36,916 bases of DNA from Planctomycetota bacterium (GTDB lineage: Bacteria; Planctomycetota; JAJSAM01; JAJVHW01): positions 1-36,916 of the forward strand of contig JAIOPE010000102.1 in the NCBI GenBank assembly GCA_021414065.1. Direction: 5' to 3'. The notes below the pieces were generated by a model that was not told the origin of the DNA, made no database searches, and was given only the letters and a program-made list of their open reading frames with translations. Each line of letters opens with the position of its first letter. Positions within the stretch are counted from its first letter, which is position 1. This document shows, piece after piece, positions 27,287 to 35,088 of the stretch. A program made the translations under genes and the position numbers.

Positions 27287-27850
27287 GTGTCCGACACCGC
27301 GAAGCCCGTCCCCGCCACCGTTCCCGCTGAGGCGGCGCCGCGGCAGGAACCCGAGGCGGTCCGGATGCTGCGCGATGCGCTCGGGGCGCGCGTGGGCGCT
27401 GCCGACGACAACCGCGGCCAGTGGCGCGTGGTCGTCGACCGCGACGCGATCCTCGACGCCGTCCGCTTCCTGCGGGACCGCTGCGGGTACCCGATGCTGA
27501 TGGACGTCACAGGCCTCGACCACTACCCGGACGCGCCGCGTTTTCGCGTGGTCTACGTGCTCCGCAACTTCAAGGCGCGCGAGGACCTCGTGCTGAAGGT
27601 GGCCGTCCCCGAGGACGACTGCTGGGTCCCGACCGTCTCGACGATCTTCGCCGGAGCCGACTGGCTCGAGCGCGAGTGCTACGACATGTTCGGCATCCAG
27701 TTCCGCGGGCACCCCGACCTGCGCCGCATCCTCATGCCCGACGACTTCCCGGACCACCCGCTCCGGAAGGACTTCCCCGTCCAGGGCAAGATGAGCGACC
27801 GCGAGTGGGCCGAGTGGGTCATCTCGCGCGCCCAGAGAGACGAGGGCTAG
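27287..27850 (+). CDS. nuoC: NADH-quinone oxidoreductase subunit C
   Basis: 187 residues with a GTG start one base after the nuoB stop. The conserved 30-kDa-subunit region is complete: DVTGLDHYPDAPRFRVVYVL, STIFAGADWLERECYDMFGI and RRILMPDDFPDHPLRKDFP. It is a peripheral-arm structural subunit near the NuoB/NuoD quinone pocket. The first 40 residues are Ala/Pro-rich and variable. It is separate from NuoD, unlike the fused NuoCD of E. coli. Confidence 0.95.
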   Translation: MSDTAKPVPATVPAEAAPRQEPEAVRMLRDALGARVGAADDNRGQWRVVVDRDAILDAVRFLRDRCGYPMLMDVTGLDHYPDAPRFRVVYVLRNFKAREDLVLKVAVPEDDCWVPTVSTIFAGADWLERECYDMFGIQFRGHPDLRRILMPDDFPDHPLRKDFPVQGKMSDREWAEWVISRAQRDEG

Positions 27851-27853
27851 GCC

Positions 27854-29131
27854 ATGACACCCGTCCCTCCCGAAGGAAGTGTGCCCGTCGCAGCTAGTCC
27901 GGCGGCGCTCGCCGCTGCGTCCGCCCATGGTCACGGACTCGGAGCCGAAGGCTTCGACCCCGAGAGCGGGCACATGATCCTCAACATGGGCCCGTCGCAT
28001 CCCTCGACGCACGGCGTGCTCCGCATCGTGCTCGAGATGGACGGCGAGCGGATCGTCCGCGCCACGCCCGACATCGGGTACCTCCACCGCGGGATGGAGA
28101 AAATCGCGGAGGCCTACGGCTACAACAAGTTCATCCCCTACACCGACCGCTTCGACTACCTCGCGCCCGTCGCGAACAACGTCGGCGTCGCGATGGCGAT
28201 CGAGAGCGTGGTCGGGATCGAAGTGCCGCCGCGCGCGCGCAGCCTCCGCCTCAGCTGCGCCGAACTCGGACGCCTCCACTCGCACCTGCTCGGGCTCGGT
28301 TGCTTCGCGATGGACGTCGGCGCCCTGACGGTCTTCCTCTACTGCTTCCGCGAGCGCGAGTCGATTTACGACTTCATGGAGGCGCTCACGGGCGCCCGGT
28401 TCACCGTGAGCTGGACCCGCGTCGGCGGCTGCGCCCGCGACGTCCCACCGGGGTGGATCGAGGGCGTCCGCCGCTTCGTCCAGGGACTCCCGGGTCGCGT
28501 CGAGCGCGACGTCGAGAAGATGCTCACGACCAACCGGATCTTCGTGGACCGCCTGAAGGGCGTCGGCGTGATCCCGAAGGACGTCGCGCTGAGCTACGGC
28601 TTGACGGGCCCGGTGCTCCGCGCCTCCGGCGTCGAGTGGGACCTCCGCAAGGAGCGCCCGTACCTCGGCTACGAGGAGTACGACTTCGACGTGCCCGTCG
28701 GCGAGCACGGAGACGCCTACGATCGCTACCTGGTGCGCATCGAGGAGATGAAGCAGAGCTGCAAGATCATCCTCCAGGCGCTCGATCGCATCCCCGAAGG
28801 CCCGATCACCGTCGAAGACCACAAGATCTCACTGCCGGTCAAGCGTTCCGTGCTCACGAACATGGAGCAGTTGATCCACCAGTTCATGGTCGTCACCGAG
28901 GGCCCCGAACTCGCCGCGGGCGAACGTTACTTCGGGATCGAGAACCCCAAGGGTGAACTCGGCTTCTACGTCGTGACGGACGGCACGGGCAAGCCGATGC
29001 GTCTGCGCGTGCGCGGCCCGAGCTTCGTGACGCTCTCGTGTCTGCCGCACGTGCTGAAGGGCGCGATGTTCGCCGACGTCGTCGCGACGCTCGCGAGCCT
29101 CGACTTCGTGATGGGGGAGTGCGACCGGTGA
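27854..29131 (+). CDS. nuoD: NADH-quinone oxidoreductase subunit D
   Basis: 425 residues, the 49-kDa subunit that forms the quinone pocket with NuoB. Signatures: MGPSHPSTHGVLRIVLEMDG, TPDIGYLHRGMEKIAE, NRIFVDRLKGVGV, GPVLRASGVEWDLRK and the C-terminal MGECDR. The N-terminal 35 residues are an Ala/Pro/Val-rich extension with HGHG. Its stop overlaps the GTG of nuoE (GTGA), indicating coupled translation. Confidence 0.96.
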   Translation: MTPVPPEGSVPVAASPAALAAASAHGHGLGAEGFDPESGHMILNMGPSHPSTHGVLRIVLEMDGERIVRATPDIGYLHRGMEKIAEAYGYNKFIPYTDRFDYLAPVANNVGVAMAIESVVGIEVPPRARSLRLSCAELGRLHSHLLGLGCFAMDVGALTVFLYCFRERESIYDFMEALTGARFTVSWTRVGGCARDVPPGWIEGVRRFVQGLPGRVERDVEKMLTTNRIFVDRLKGVGVIPKDVALSYGLTGPVLRASGVEWDLRKERPYLGYEEYDFDVPVGEHGDAYDRYLVRIEEMKQSCKIILQALDRIPEGPITVEDHKISLPVKRSVLTNMEQLIHQFMVVTEGPELAAGERYFGIENPKGELGFYVVTDGTGKPMRLRVRGPSFVTLSCLPHVLKGAMFADVVATLASLDFVMGECDR

Positions 29132-29655
29132 CGACGACCAAGCGCGTTGATCCAGCGGAGCTCGCGAAGCTGCCCTGCACCGGGCCGTCGTTCGACGACC
29201 TGCGCGGCAAGCTCGACCCCATCGTCGCGCGCTATCCGCAGCGCGCCGCGGCCTTGCTGCCGGTGCTCTGGGTTGTGCAGCGCGCGCGCGCCGGATGGCT
29301 CCACCCGAAGTCGATCCGCGAGGTCGCGGAGTACCTCGCGGTGCCGCAGGCGCACGTCGAAGGGGTCATCACCTTCTACACGATGTTCAAGGACCAGCCC
29401 GTCGGCCGCGACGTGGTGGTGGTCTGCAAGACGCTCTCCTGCCGCCTCCGCGGCGCGCAGGAAGTCATGGACGCACTCGAGGACCACTTCGGCATCGACA
29501 TGGGCGGCACGACGAAAGACGGCCGCTACACGATCGAGACCGGCGAGTGCCTGGGCCTCTGCGACATGGCGCCGTGCATGACGATCGACGAGGAACGCCA
29601 CGGGAACCTGACGCCCGAGTCCGCCGTGAAGACGCTGGAGGGCCGCCCCCGATGA
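29128..29655 (+). CDS. nuoE: NADH-quinone oxidoreductase subunit E
   Basis: 175 residues of the 24-kDa thioredoxin-like subunit with the N1a 2Fe-2S cluster. Ligand Cys lie in VCKTLSC and ECLGLCDMAPC, where the family uses two pairs. The helical N-domain contains PKSIREVAEYLAVPQAHVEG. GTG 29128 is favoured over an in-frame start 90 bp earlier because it overlaps the nuoD stop and matches the family length. The stop overlaps the nuoF ATG (ATGA). Confidence 0.94.
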   Translation: MTTTKRVDPAELAKLPCTGPSFDDLRGKLDPIVARYPQRAAALLPVLWVVQRARAGWLHPKSIREVAEYLAVPQAHVEGVITFYTMFKDQPVGRDVVVVCKTLSCRLRGAQEVMDALEDHFGIDMGGTTKDGRYTIETGECLGLCDMAPCMTIDEERHGNLTPESAVKTLEGRPR

Positions 29656-31007
29656 GCGCGGTCGAGTTCCCCCGACTCCTGAAGGGCGCCCCGCCGATCG
29701 GGAAGCGCCAGACTCTCGCCGAGTACGAGGCGAACGGCGGCTACCAGGCCCTGAAGAAGGGCCTCGCGCAGACGCCCGACGAGATCACGAAGATGGTCCT
29801 CGACACCGGCCTGCGCGGCCGCGGCGGCGCCGGTTTCCCCGCCGGTCGCAAGTGGACGTTCGTCCCGAAGAACACCGGCAAGCCGGTGTACCTCGCGGTG
29901 AACGGCGACGAGTCCGAACCCGGCTGCTTCAAGGACCGCCAGATCATCGAGCGCGTGCCGCACCTGCTCGTCGAGGGCGCGATCCTCGCGTGCCGGGCGA
30001 TCGGCGCGAACACCGCGTACGTCTACATCCGCGGCGAGTACCCGATCGGCATCCGCTGCATGGAGGAAGCCGTGGACGAAGCCCGCGCGGCGGGCTACCT
30101 CGGCGACAACGTGATGGGCTCCGGATGGAAGTGCGACGTCTGGATCCACTCCGGCGCCGGCGCGTACATCTGCGGCGAAGAGACGGGCATGCTCTCGTCG
30201 ATCGAGGGCGGCCGCGGCTACCCGCGCATCAAGCCGCCCTTCCCGGCCGTCGAGGGGCTCTGGCGATCGCCCACGATCATCAACAACGTCGAGACGATCG
30301 CGAACGTGCCGCTCATCGTCCGCGACGGTGTGGCGGACTGGAAGTCGTCGGGCGACGCCGACACGCCGGGCACGCGCCTGGTCGGCGTCTCCGGCCACGT
30401 GAACCGTCCGTGTCACATCGAGATCGACCCCGCGAAGACCACGCTGCGCGAGATCATCTTCGACCACGCGGGCGGCATCTGGAAGGGCCGCCACTTGAAG
30501 GCGGTCATCCCCGGCGGGTCGTCGGTGCCGGTGCTCCCGAACAAGCCCGAGGCGCTCGACGTCCCGTTCACCTACGGCGCGGTGAAGAACGCGGGCAGCC
30601 TCGCCGGAGCGGCGGGCGTGATCGTCATGGACGAGACGACCTGCATGGTCGATGCGCTCCTCAACCTGATGGAGTTCTACCACCACGAGTCGTGCGGCCA
30701 GTGCACGCCCTGCCGCGAGGGAACCGGGTGGCTCGAGAAGCTCGTCCACCGCATCTGGGCCGGTCAGGGCCGCATGGAAGACGTGGATCTCCTGGATCGC
30801 GTGGCCGACACCGTCGGCGGCGCGGGCGCGGGCAAGACCATCTGCTTCCTCGCTGACTCTGCCGTCATGCCGACCAAGTCCTTCATCAAGCACTTCCGGG
30901 CGGACTTCGAGGCGGCCGTGCGCGGAGGCGGGAGCCCCGTCTACCTCGCACGCAAGGCACGCATCGACAGGAAGCATGCATCTCACGCAGTCGGAGCGGC
31001 GCACTGA
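29652..31007 (+). CDS. nuoF: NADH-quinone oxidoreductase subunit F (NADH/FMN binding)
   Basis: 451 residues. Binds NADH and FMN and holds cluster N3, the electron entry point. Motifs: GLRGRGGAGFPAGRKW, NGDESEPGCFKDR, GAGAYICGEETGMLSSIEG, and the 4Fe-4S ligands ESCGQCTPCREG plus the later Cys in KTICFLAD. ATG 29652 overlaps the nuoE stop, which settles the start against a much longer open frame. It overlaps nuoG by one base. Confidence 0.96.
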   Translation: MSAVEFPRLLKGAPPIGKRQTLAEYEANGGYQALKKGLAQTPDEITKMVLDTGLRGRGGAGFPAGRKWTFVPKNTGKPVYLAVNGDESEPGCFKDRQIIERVPHLLVEGAILACRAIGANTAYVYIRGEYPIGIRCMEEAVDEARAAGYLGDNVMGSGWKCDVWIHSGAGAYICGEETGMLSSIEGGRGYPRIKPPFPAVEGLWRSPTIINNVETIANVPLIVRDGVADWKSSGDADTPGTRLVGVSGHVNRPCHIEIDPAKTTLREIIFDHAGGIWKGRHLKAVIPGGSSVPVLPNKPEALDVPFTYGAVKNAGSLAGAAGVIVMDETTCMVDALLNLMEFYHHESCGQCTPCREGTGWLEKLVHRIWAGQGRMEDVDLLDRVADTVGGAGAGKTICFLADSAVMPTKSFIKHFRADFEAAVRGGGSPVYLARKARIDRKHASHAVGAAH

Positions 31008-32575
31008 TGCCGAAGCTCACGATCGACGGCCGCAGCGTGGAGGTGCCGAAGGGCACCACCATCATCCAGGCCGCACGCCAGCTCGGGACCGACGTCCCGC
31101 ACTACTGCTGGCACCCCGGGCTCTCCATCGCCGGGAACTGCCGAATCTGCCTCGTCGAAGTCGAAGGCATGCCGACGCTCCAGATCGCCTGCAACACGCA
31201 GTGCAGCGACAACATGGTCGTCCGCACCGCGAGCGACAAGGCGAAGCGCGGTCGCGCCGACGTGATGGAACTCCTGCTCATCAATCACCCGCTCGACTGC
31301 CCGATCTGCGACCAGGCGGGCGAGTGCAAGCTGCAGGAGTACAGCTTCCGCATCGGGAACGACCGCTCGCGGTTCGACTTCCCGAAGGTCCACAAGCCGA
31401 AGCACGTGAAGTTCTCCGACAAGGTGATGTTCGACGCCGAGCGCTGCATTCTCTGCACGCGCTGCGTGCGCTTCATGGACGAGATCGCGAAGTCGGACGA
31501 ACTCGACATCTCGAACCGCGGCGACCGCAACGAGATCTCCGTGAAGCGGGGCGGCGAGCTCGAGAGCCCGTACCAGATGAACATCATCGACGTGTGCCCC
31601 GTCGGCGCGCTCACGTCGCAGGACTTCCGGTTCAAGAGCCGCGTCTGGTTCCTCGAGAGCACGCACACCGTGTGCTCCGGTTGCTCGCGCGGCTGCAACG
31701 TCACCGCCGGGGCCCGCTGGAACAAGATGCTCCGCCTGATCCCGCGCGAGAACGCCGCGGTGAACAAGTGGTGGATGTGCGACGAGGGCCGCCTCACGTA
31801 CACCGACGTCGCAGCGGCCGACCGGCTCGGCGCGCCGATGGTCCGGAAGGACGGCCGCCTGGTCGAGGTGTCGTGGGACGAAGCGCTCGCCGCGGCCGCG
31901 AAGGGGCTCGCCGCCGCCGGTGACGACCTGTTCGCGCTGATCTCGGCGCGCCTCACGAACGAGGAGATCTGGCTCGCGTCGAAGCTCTGCGACGCCCTCG
32001 GCACGCCGCACCGCGACACGAAGCCGCGCGCATTCGGCAAGGACGACCTGCTCCGCACGGGCGACGGCAACCCGAACTCGGCCGGCGCGCGCATCCTCGG
32101 CGTCGCACCGGGCAAGGGCGGCGCCGGTCTCGCGAACTTCGCGAGCCAGAACCTCGCGGGCGCGGCGCTCTTCGGCGAGGACCTCGACGACCGGCCGGAA
32201 GCGATTGCGGCCCTGCAGAAGCTCGCCTTCGTTCTCGTCGTGGACTCCCGCGAGTCCGAGACGATGCGCAAGGCGGCGCACGTCGTCCTCCCGGGCCTCA
32301 CCGCGTACGAGAAGGACGGCAGTTTCACCAACGTCACGGGGCGCGTGCAGCGCATCGCGCCGTGCGTCCGGTCGCCCGGCGACGCCTGGCCGGATTGGAA
32401 GATCCTCGGCTGGCTCGTCGCGGGGAACGATCGCGGCGCCCGTCCGAAGACGTGCGCCGAGGTCTTCGCGCGCATGGCTGCGGCCGTCCCTGAGTTCTCC
32501 GGCATGACGCACGGGATGCTCGGAACTGCGGGCCTCGACGTGCGCTCCGCGGCACCTGCCCAGGGGAGCGTCTGA
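31007..32575 (+). CDS. nuoG: NADH-quinone oxidoreductase subunit G (short form)
   Basis: 522 residues. The N-terminal ferredoxin-like 2Fe-2S part (HYCWHPGLSIAGNCRICLVE, then CNTQC), the His-Cys3 cluster (NHPLDCPICDQAGECKLQ) and the 4Fe-4S part (CILCTRCVRF ... CPVGAL) are intact, with a further four-Cys motif CSGCSRGCN ... MCDEGR at the start of the molybdopterin-oxidoreductase-like domain. That domain is cut down: only about 280 residues follow, against over 500 in E. coli NuoG. Short NuoG proteins occur in other phyla, so it is likely functional. Start and stop overlap nuoF and nuoH by one base each. Confidence 0.94.
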   Translation: MPKLTIDGRSVEVPKGTTIIQAARQLGTDVPHYCWHPGLSIAGNCRICLVEVEGMPTLQIACNTQCSDNMVVRTASDKAKRGRADVMELLLINHPLDCPICDQAGECKLQEYSFRIGNDRSRFDFPKVHKPKHVKFSDKVMFDAERCILCTRCVRFMDEIAKSDELDISNRGDRNEISVKRGGELESPYQMNIIDVCPVGALTSQDFRFKSRVWFLESTHTVCSGCSRGCNVTAGARWNKMLRLIPRENAAVNKWWMCDEGRLTYTDVAAADRLGAPMVRKDGRLVEVSWDEALAAAAKGLAAAGDDLFALISARLTNEEIWLASKLCDALGTPHRDTKPRAFGKDDLLRTGDGNPNSAGARILGVAPGKGGAGLANFASQNLAGAALFGEDLDDRPEAIAALQKLAFVLVVDSRESETMRKAAHVVLPGLTAYEKDGSFTNVTGRVQRIAPCVRSPGDAWPDWKILGWLVAGNDRGARPKTCAEVFARMAAAVPEFSGMTHGMLGTAGLDVRSAAPAQGSV

Positions 32576-33639
32576 TGGACGGCGTCATGAACTGGCTCAC
32601 GCAGGACCGCGTCGGTTCCGCGCTGGTCAAGGTGCTCCTCGTCGGCAACGTCGCGCCGATGCTCGTCGCGTTCCTCGTGTGGCTCGAGCGTCGCGTGGCG
32701 GCGTGGGCCCAGGACCGCATGGGCCCGAACCGCGTCGGGCCGTTCGGCCTGCTCCAGAGCTTCGCCGACCTGATCAAGTTTCTGCTGAAGGAGGACGTCC
32801 TCCCCGGCCACGTGAACAAGGCGATGTACCTCGTCGCCCCGTGCCTCGCGGTCATCCCGCCGCTGGTGGTTCTCGCCCTGGTCCCGTTCGCCGACCGCTT
32901 CGCCATCGCCGACGTGGACACAGGCATCCTCGCCGCGTTCGCGTTCAGCGGGATCGGCGTCTACGCCATCGCGCTCGGCGGATGGGCGAGCAACTCGAAG
33001 TACGCGCTCATCGGTGCCGTGCGCGCGTCGGCCCAACTCATCTCGTACGAGATCTGCCTCGGCCTCGCCGCGCTCGGCGTGTTCATCGTGGCCGGCACGC
33101 TCCGCCTCGAAGACGTCGTGAAGATGCAGGCCGACGGGTTCACGATCCACGGCGAGACGCTCCACGGCATCTCGAAGTTCTTCGACTGGAACATCGTGAA
33201 GCAGCCGATCGGCGCGATCATCTTCCTGATCGCGGCCTTCGCCGAGACGAACCGAACGCCGTTCGACCTTCCCGAGGCGGAGTCGGAACTGGCGGCCGGA
33301 TACCACACCGAGTTCTCGTCGATGAAGTTCGCGCTCTTCTTCCTCGGTGAGTACGTGGCGATCGTGGCCATGTCGTCGCTCTTCACGACGCTCTACCTCG
33401 GCGGCTGGACGCTCTTCGGCGTCGAGAACGCATTCGAGGGAACGACCGCGCAGACGCTGCTCCAGATCCTGATCTTCCTGGCGAAGACGATGTGCGTGAT
33501 CTTCACGTTCATCTGGGTTCGCTGGACCGTTCCGCGCTTCCGCTACGACCAGCTCATGGATCTGGGGTGGAAGCGTCTCATGCCCGCGACCCTCGCGTGG
33601 CTCGCAGCGACGGCGTGCGTCGTCGCTTTCCTGAAGTGA
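32575..33639 (+). CDS. nuoH: NADH-quinone oxidoreductase subunit H
   Basis: 354 residues with about eight membrane helices, the ND1 homologue that anchors the peripheral arm and lines the quinone channel. Signatures: FLVWLERRVAAWAQDRMGPN, ASNSKYALIGAVRASAQLIS, YEICLGLAALGVF, ETNRTPFDLPEAESELAAGY and WVRWTVPRFRYDQLMDLGWK. ATG overlaps the nuoG TGA by one base. Confidence 0.96.
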   Translation: MDGVMNWLTQDRVGSALVKVLLVGNVAPMLVAFLVWLERRVAAWAQDRMGPNRVGPFGLLQSFADLIKFLLKEDVLPGHVNKAMYLVAPCLAVIPPLVVLALVPFADRFAIADVDTGILAAFAFSGIGVYAIALGGWASNSKYALIGAVRASAQLISYEICLGLAALGVFIVAGTLRLEDVVKMQADGFTIHGETLHGISKFFDWNIVKQPIGAIIFLIAAFAETNRTPFDLPEAESELAAGYHTEFSSMKFALFFLGEYVAIVAMSSLFTTLYLGGWTLFGVENAFEGTTAQTLLQILIFLAKTMCVIFTFIWVRWTVPRFRYDQLMDLGWKRLMPATLAWLAATACVVAFLK

Positions 33640-33646
33640 GGGCCCG

Positions 33647-34099
33647 ATGGCGTACGTGAAAGTCAAGCGCCGCGAGCTGACGTTGTCCGAGCGGTTCTAC
33701 CTCCCGGTCATCGCCGGCATGGGCACCACGCTGAAGCACATGCTCCAGATGGGCGGCACCTCGCGCGTGACCATGGAGTACCCGGAACAGAAGTGGGCGC
33801 TGCCGGACCGCTACCGCGGCGCACCGGTCCTCGTGAAGGACCAGCAGGGCCGCGAGAAGTGCGTCTCGTGCTCGCTCTGCGAGTACGTCTGCCCGCCGCG
33901 TGCGATCTCGATCGTGCCGGGCGAGATCGAGGGGCCCGTCGAGAAGGGTCCGCAGGTGTTCGACATCGACATGCTCCGCTGCATCTTCTGCGGCTACTGC
34001 GAAGAGGTGTGCCCGGAGCAGGCGATCTTCATGTCCGAGGAATACGAGCTGTGCGGCTCGTCGCGCGAGGAGATGGTCCACCACAAGGACCGCCTCTAG
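33647..34099 (+). CDS. nuoI: NADH-quinone oxidoreductase subunit I
   Basis: 150 residues. An N-terminal amphipathic helix docks it to NuoH, and two ferredoxin motifs, CVSCSLCEYVCP and CIFCGYCEEVCP, bind clusters N6a and N6b. It ends at a TAG directly after HHKDRL, where many NuoI proteins continue for some 10-40 residues. The same frame stays open for 36 more codons after that TAG, so the C-terminus may be truncated or variable. Confidence 0.95.
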   Translation: MAYVKVKRRELTLSERFYLPVIAGMGTTLKHMLQMGGTSRVTMEYPEQKWALPDRYRGAPVLVKDQQGREKCVSCSLCEYVCPPRAISIVPGEIEGPVEKGPQVFDIDMLRCIFCGYCEEVCPEQAIFMSEEYELCGSSREEMVHHKDRL

Positions 34100-34102
34100 G
34101 CG

Positions 34103-34207
34103 ATGGGCGAGAACTTCGGGCGCGATGGGCGCGTGAAGGATGCCGTGAAGAAGTACGACCGTCTCGTGGGCGAGGCGGCGGCGCAGGGACTCGACCTGTC
34201 GAAGTAG
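34103..34207 (+). CDS. 34-codon ORF in frame after nuoI (possible severed NuoI tail)
   Basis: MGENFGRDGRVKDAVKKYDR... ending LDLSK, then TAG. It lies in the same frame as nuoI, separated only by TAG and one GCG codon. Codons are G/C-ending throughout and the peptide is a plausible amphipathic helix, so it looks like selected coding sequence. There is no good Shine-Dalgarno sequence, so independent translation would depend on coupling from nuoI. It may be a former C-terminal extension of NuoI cut off by a nonsense change, a read-through tail, or a separate micropeptide. Confidence 0.4.
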   Translation: MGENFGRDGRVKDAVKKYDRLVGEAAAQGLDLSK

Positions 34208-34246
34208 TTCCGTGGCGCCGGGGTTGGCGCCGCACGAGGTGGGCTC

Positions 34247-34771
34247 TTGGACTCTCCGACTTTCTGGGTGGGCGGACTGATCGCCGTCACGGCGGCCATG
34301 ATGACGGTCACGCGGCGCAACGCCGTGGCGAGCGTCATGTGGCTCGTGGCCGCGTTCGTCGGCATGTCGGTCCTCTTCCTCGGCATGAACGCCGGGTTCA
34401 TCGCCGTGATCCAGGTGCTGGTCTACGCCGGCGCGATCATGGTGCTGTTCCTGTTCGTCATCATGCTGCTCAACCTGTCGCCGGCCGGGCTGCTCCGGAT
34501 CGATCGGCCGCGCATGAAGGTGTTCGCGCTCGCGGCGTCGGTCGGCGTGGTCGCGATCATCATCGCCACGGCGATCCGCTCGTCGGAGTGGTCGATCGGG
34601 GGCACGCCGGAAGCGATCGCCAAGCGCAGCGGCGGAACGATCATCGAGGGCAACGCGCTCGCGCTCTCCGACCGCCTGTTCGACCAGCACCTGCTGCCGT
34701 TCGAAGTCACGTCGGTGCTGCTGCTCGTGGCGATCATCGGCGCGGTCGCCCTCACCAAGAAGAAGGTGTGA
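34247..34771 (+). CDS. nuoJ: NADH-quinone oxidoreductase subunit J
   Basis: 174 residues with five membrane helices, the ND6 homologue. Helix 3 has the conserved VIQVLVYAGAIMVLFLFVIM with its pi-bulge region. A TTG start at 34247 is supported by GAGGT 6 nt upstream and by the usual NuoJ N-terminus (FWVGGLIAVTAAMMTV). Forms part of the membrane arm next to NuoK, NuoA and NuoH. Confidence 0.93.
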   Translation: MDSPTFWVGGLIAVTAAMMTVTRRNAVASVMWLVAAFVGMSVLFLGMNAGFIAVIQVLVYAGAIMVLFLFVIMLLNLSPAGLLRIDRPRMKVFALAASVGVVAIIIATAIRSSEWSIGGTPEAIAKRSGGTIIEGNALALSDRLFDQHLLPFEVTSVLLLVAIIGAVALTKKKV

Positions 34772-34772
34772 C

Positions 34773-35084
34773 GTGCTGCCACAGGTCACCACCGCTCACT
34801 ACATCGTGCTCTCGGCCCTCCTCTTCGCGATCGGCCTCTTCGGCGTCGTCACGCGGAAGAACGTGGTCGTGATCCTCATGGGCCTCGAACTGATGCTCAA
34901 CGCGGCGAACCTCGCGTTCGTCGCGTTCAGCCGCCACCACGGCAACCTCCAGGGGCAGGTCTTCACGTTCTTCGTGATCGCCGTCGCCGCGGCCGAGGCC
35001 GCGGTCGCCCTTTCGATCCTGATGGCGCTCTTCCGGCTGAAGGGCTCCGTGACGCTCGACGACGCCACGGAACTGAAGGGGTGA
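34773..35084 (+). CDS. nuoK: NADH-quinone oxidoreductase subunit K
   Basis: 103 residues, three membrane helices, the ND4L homologue. It contains the proton-path glutamates in MGLELMLNAANLAFVAF and IAVAAAEAAVALSILMALFR. GTG start at 34773, one base after the nuoJ stop; starting here gives the normal family length. Confidence 0.95.
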   Translation: MLPQVTTAHYIVLSALLFAIGLFGVVTRKNVVVILMGLELMLNAANLAFVAFSRHHGNLQGQVFTFFVIAVAAAEAAVALSILMALFRLKGSVTLDDATELKG

Positions 35085-35088
35085 CCCC

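Noticed and set aside
34097..34099. TAG reassigned as a sense codon in this organism
   Set aside because: Several well-defined genes in the window end at TAG at the expected place (for example nuoC and ispG), so general recoding does not fit.
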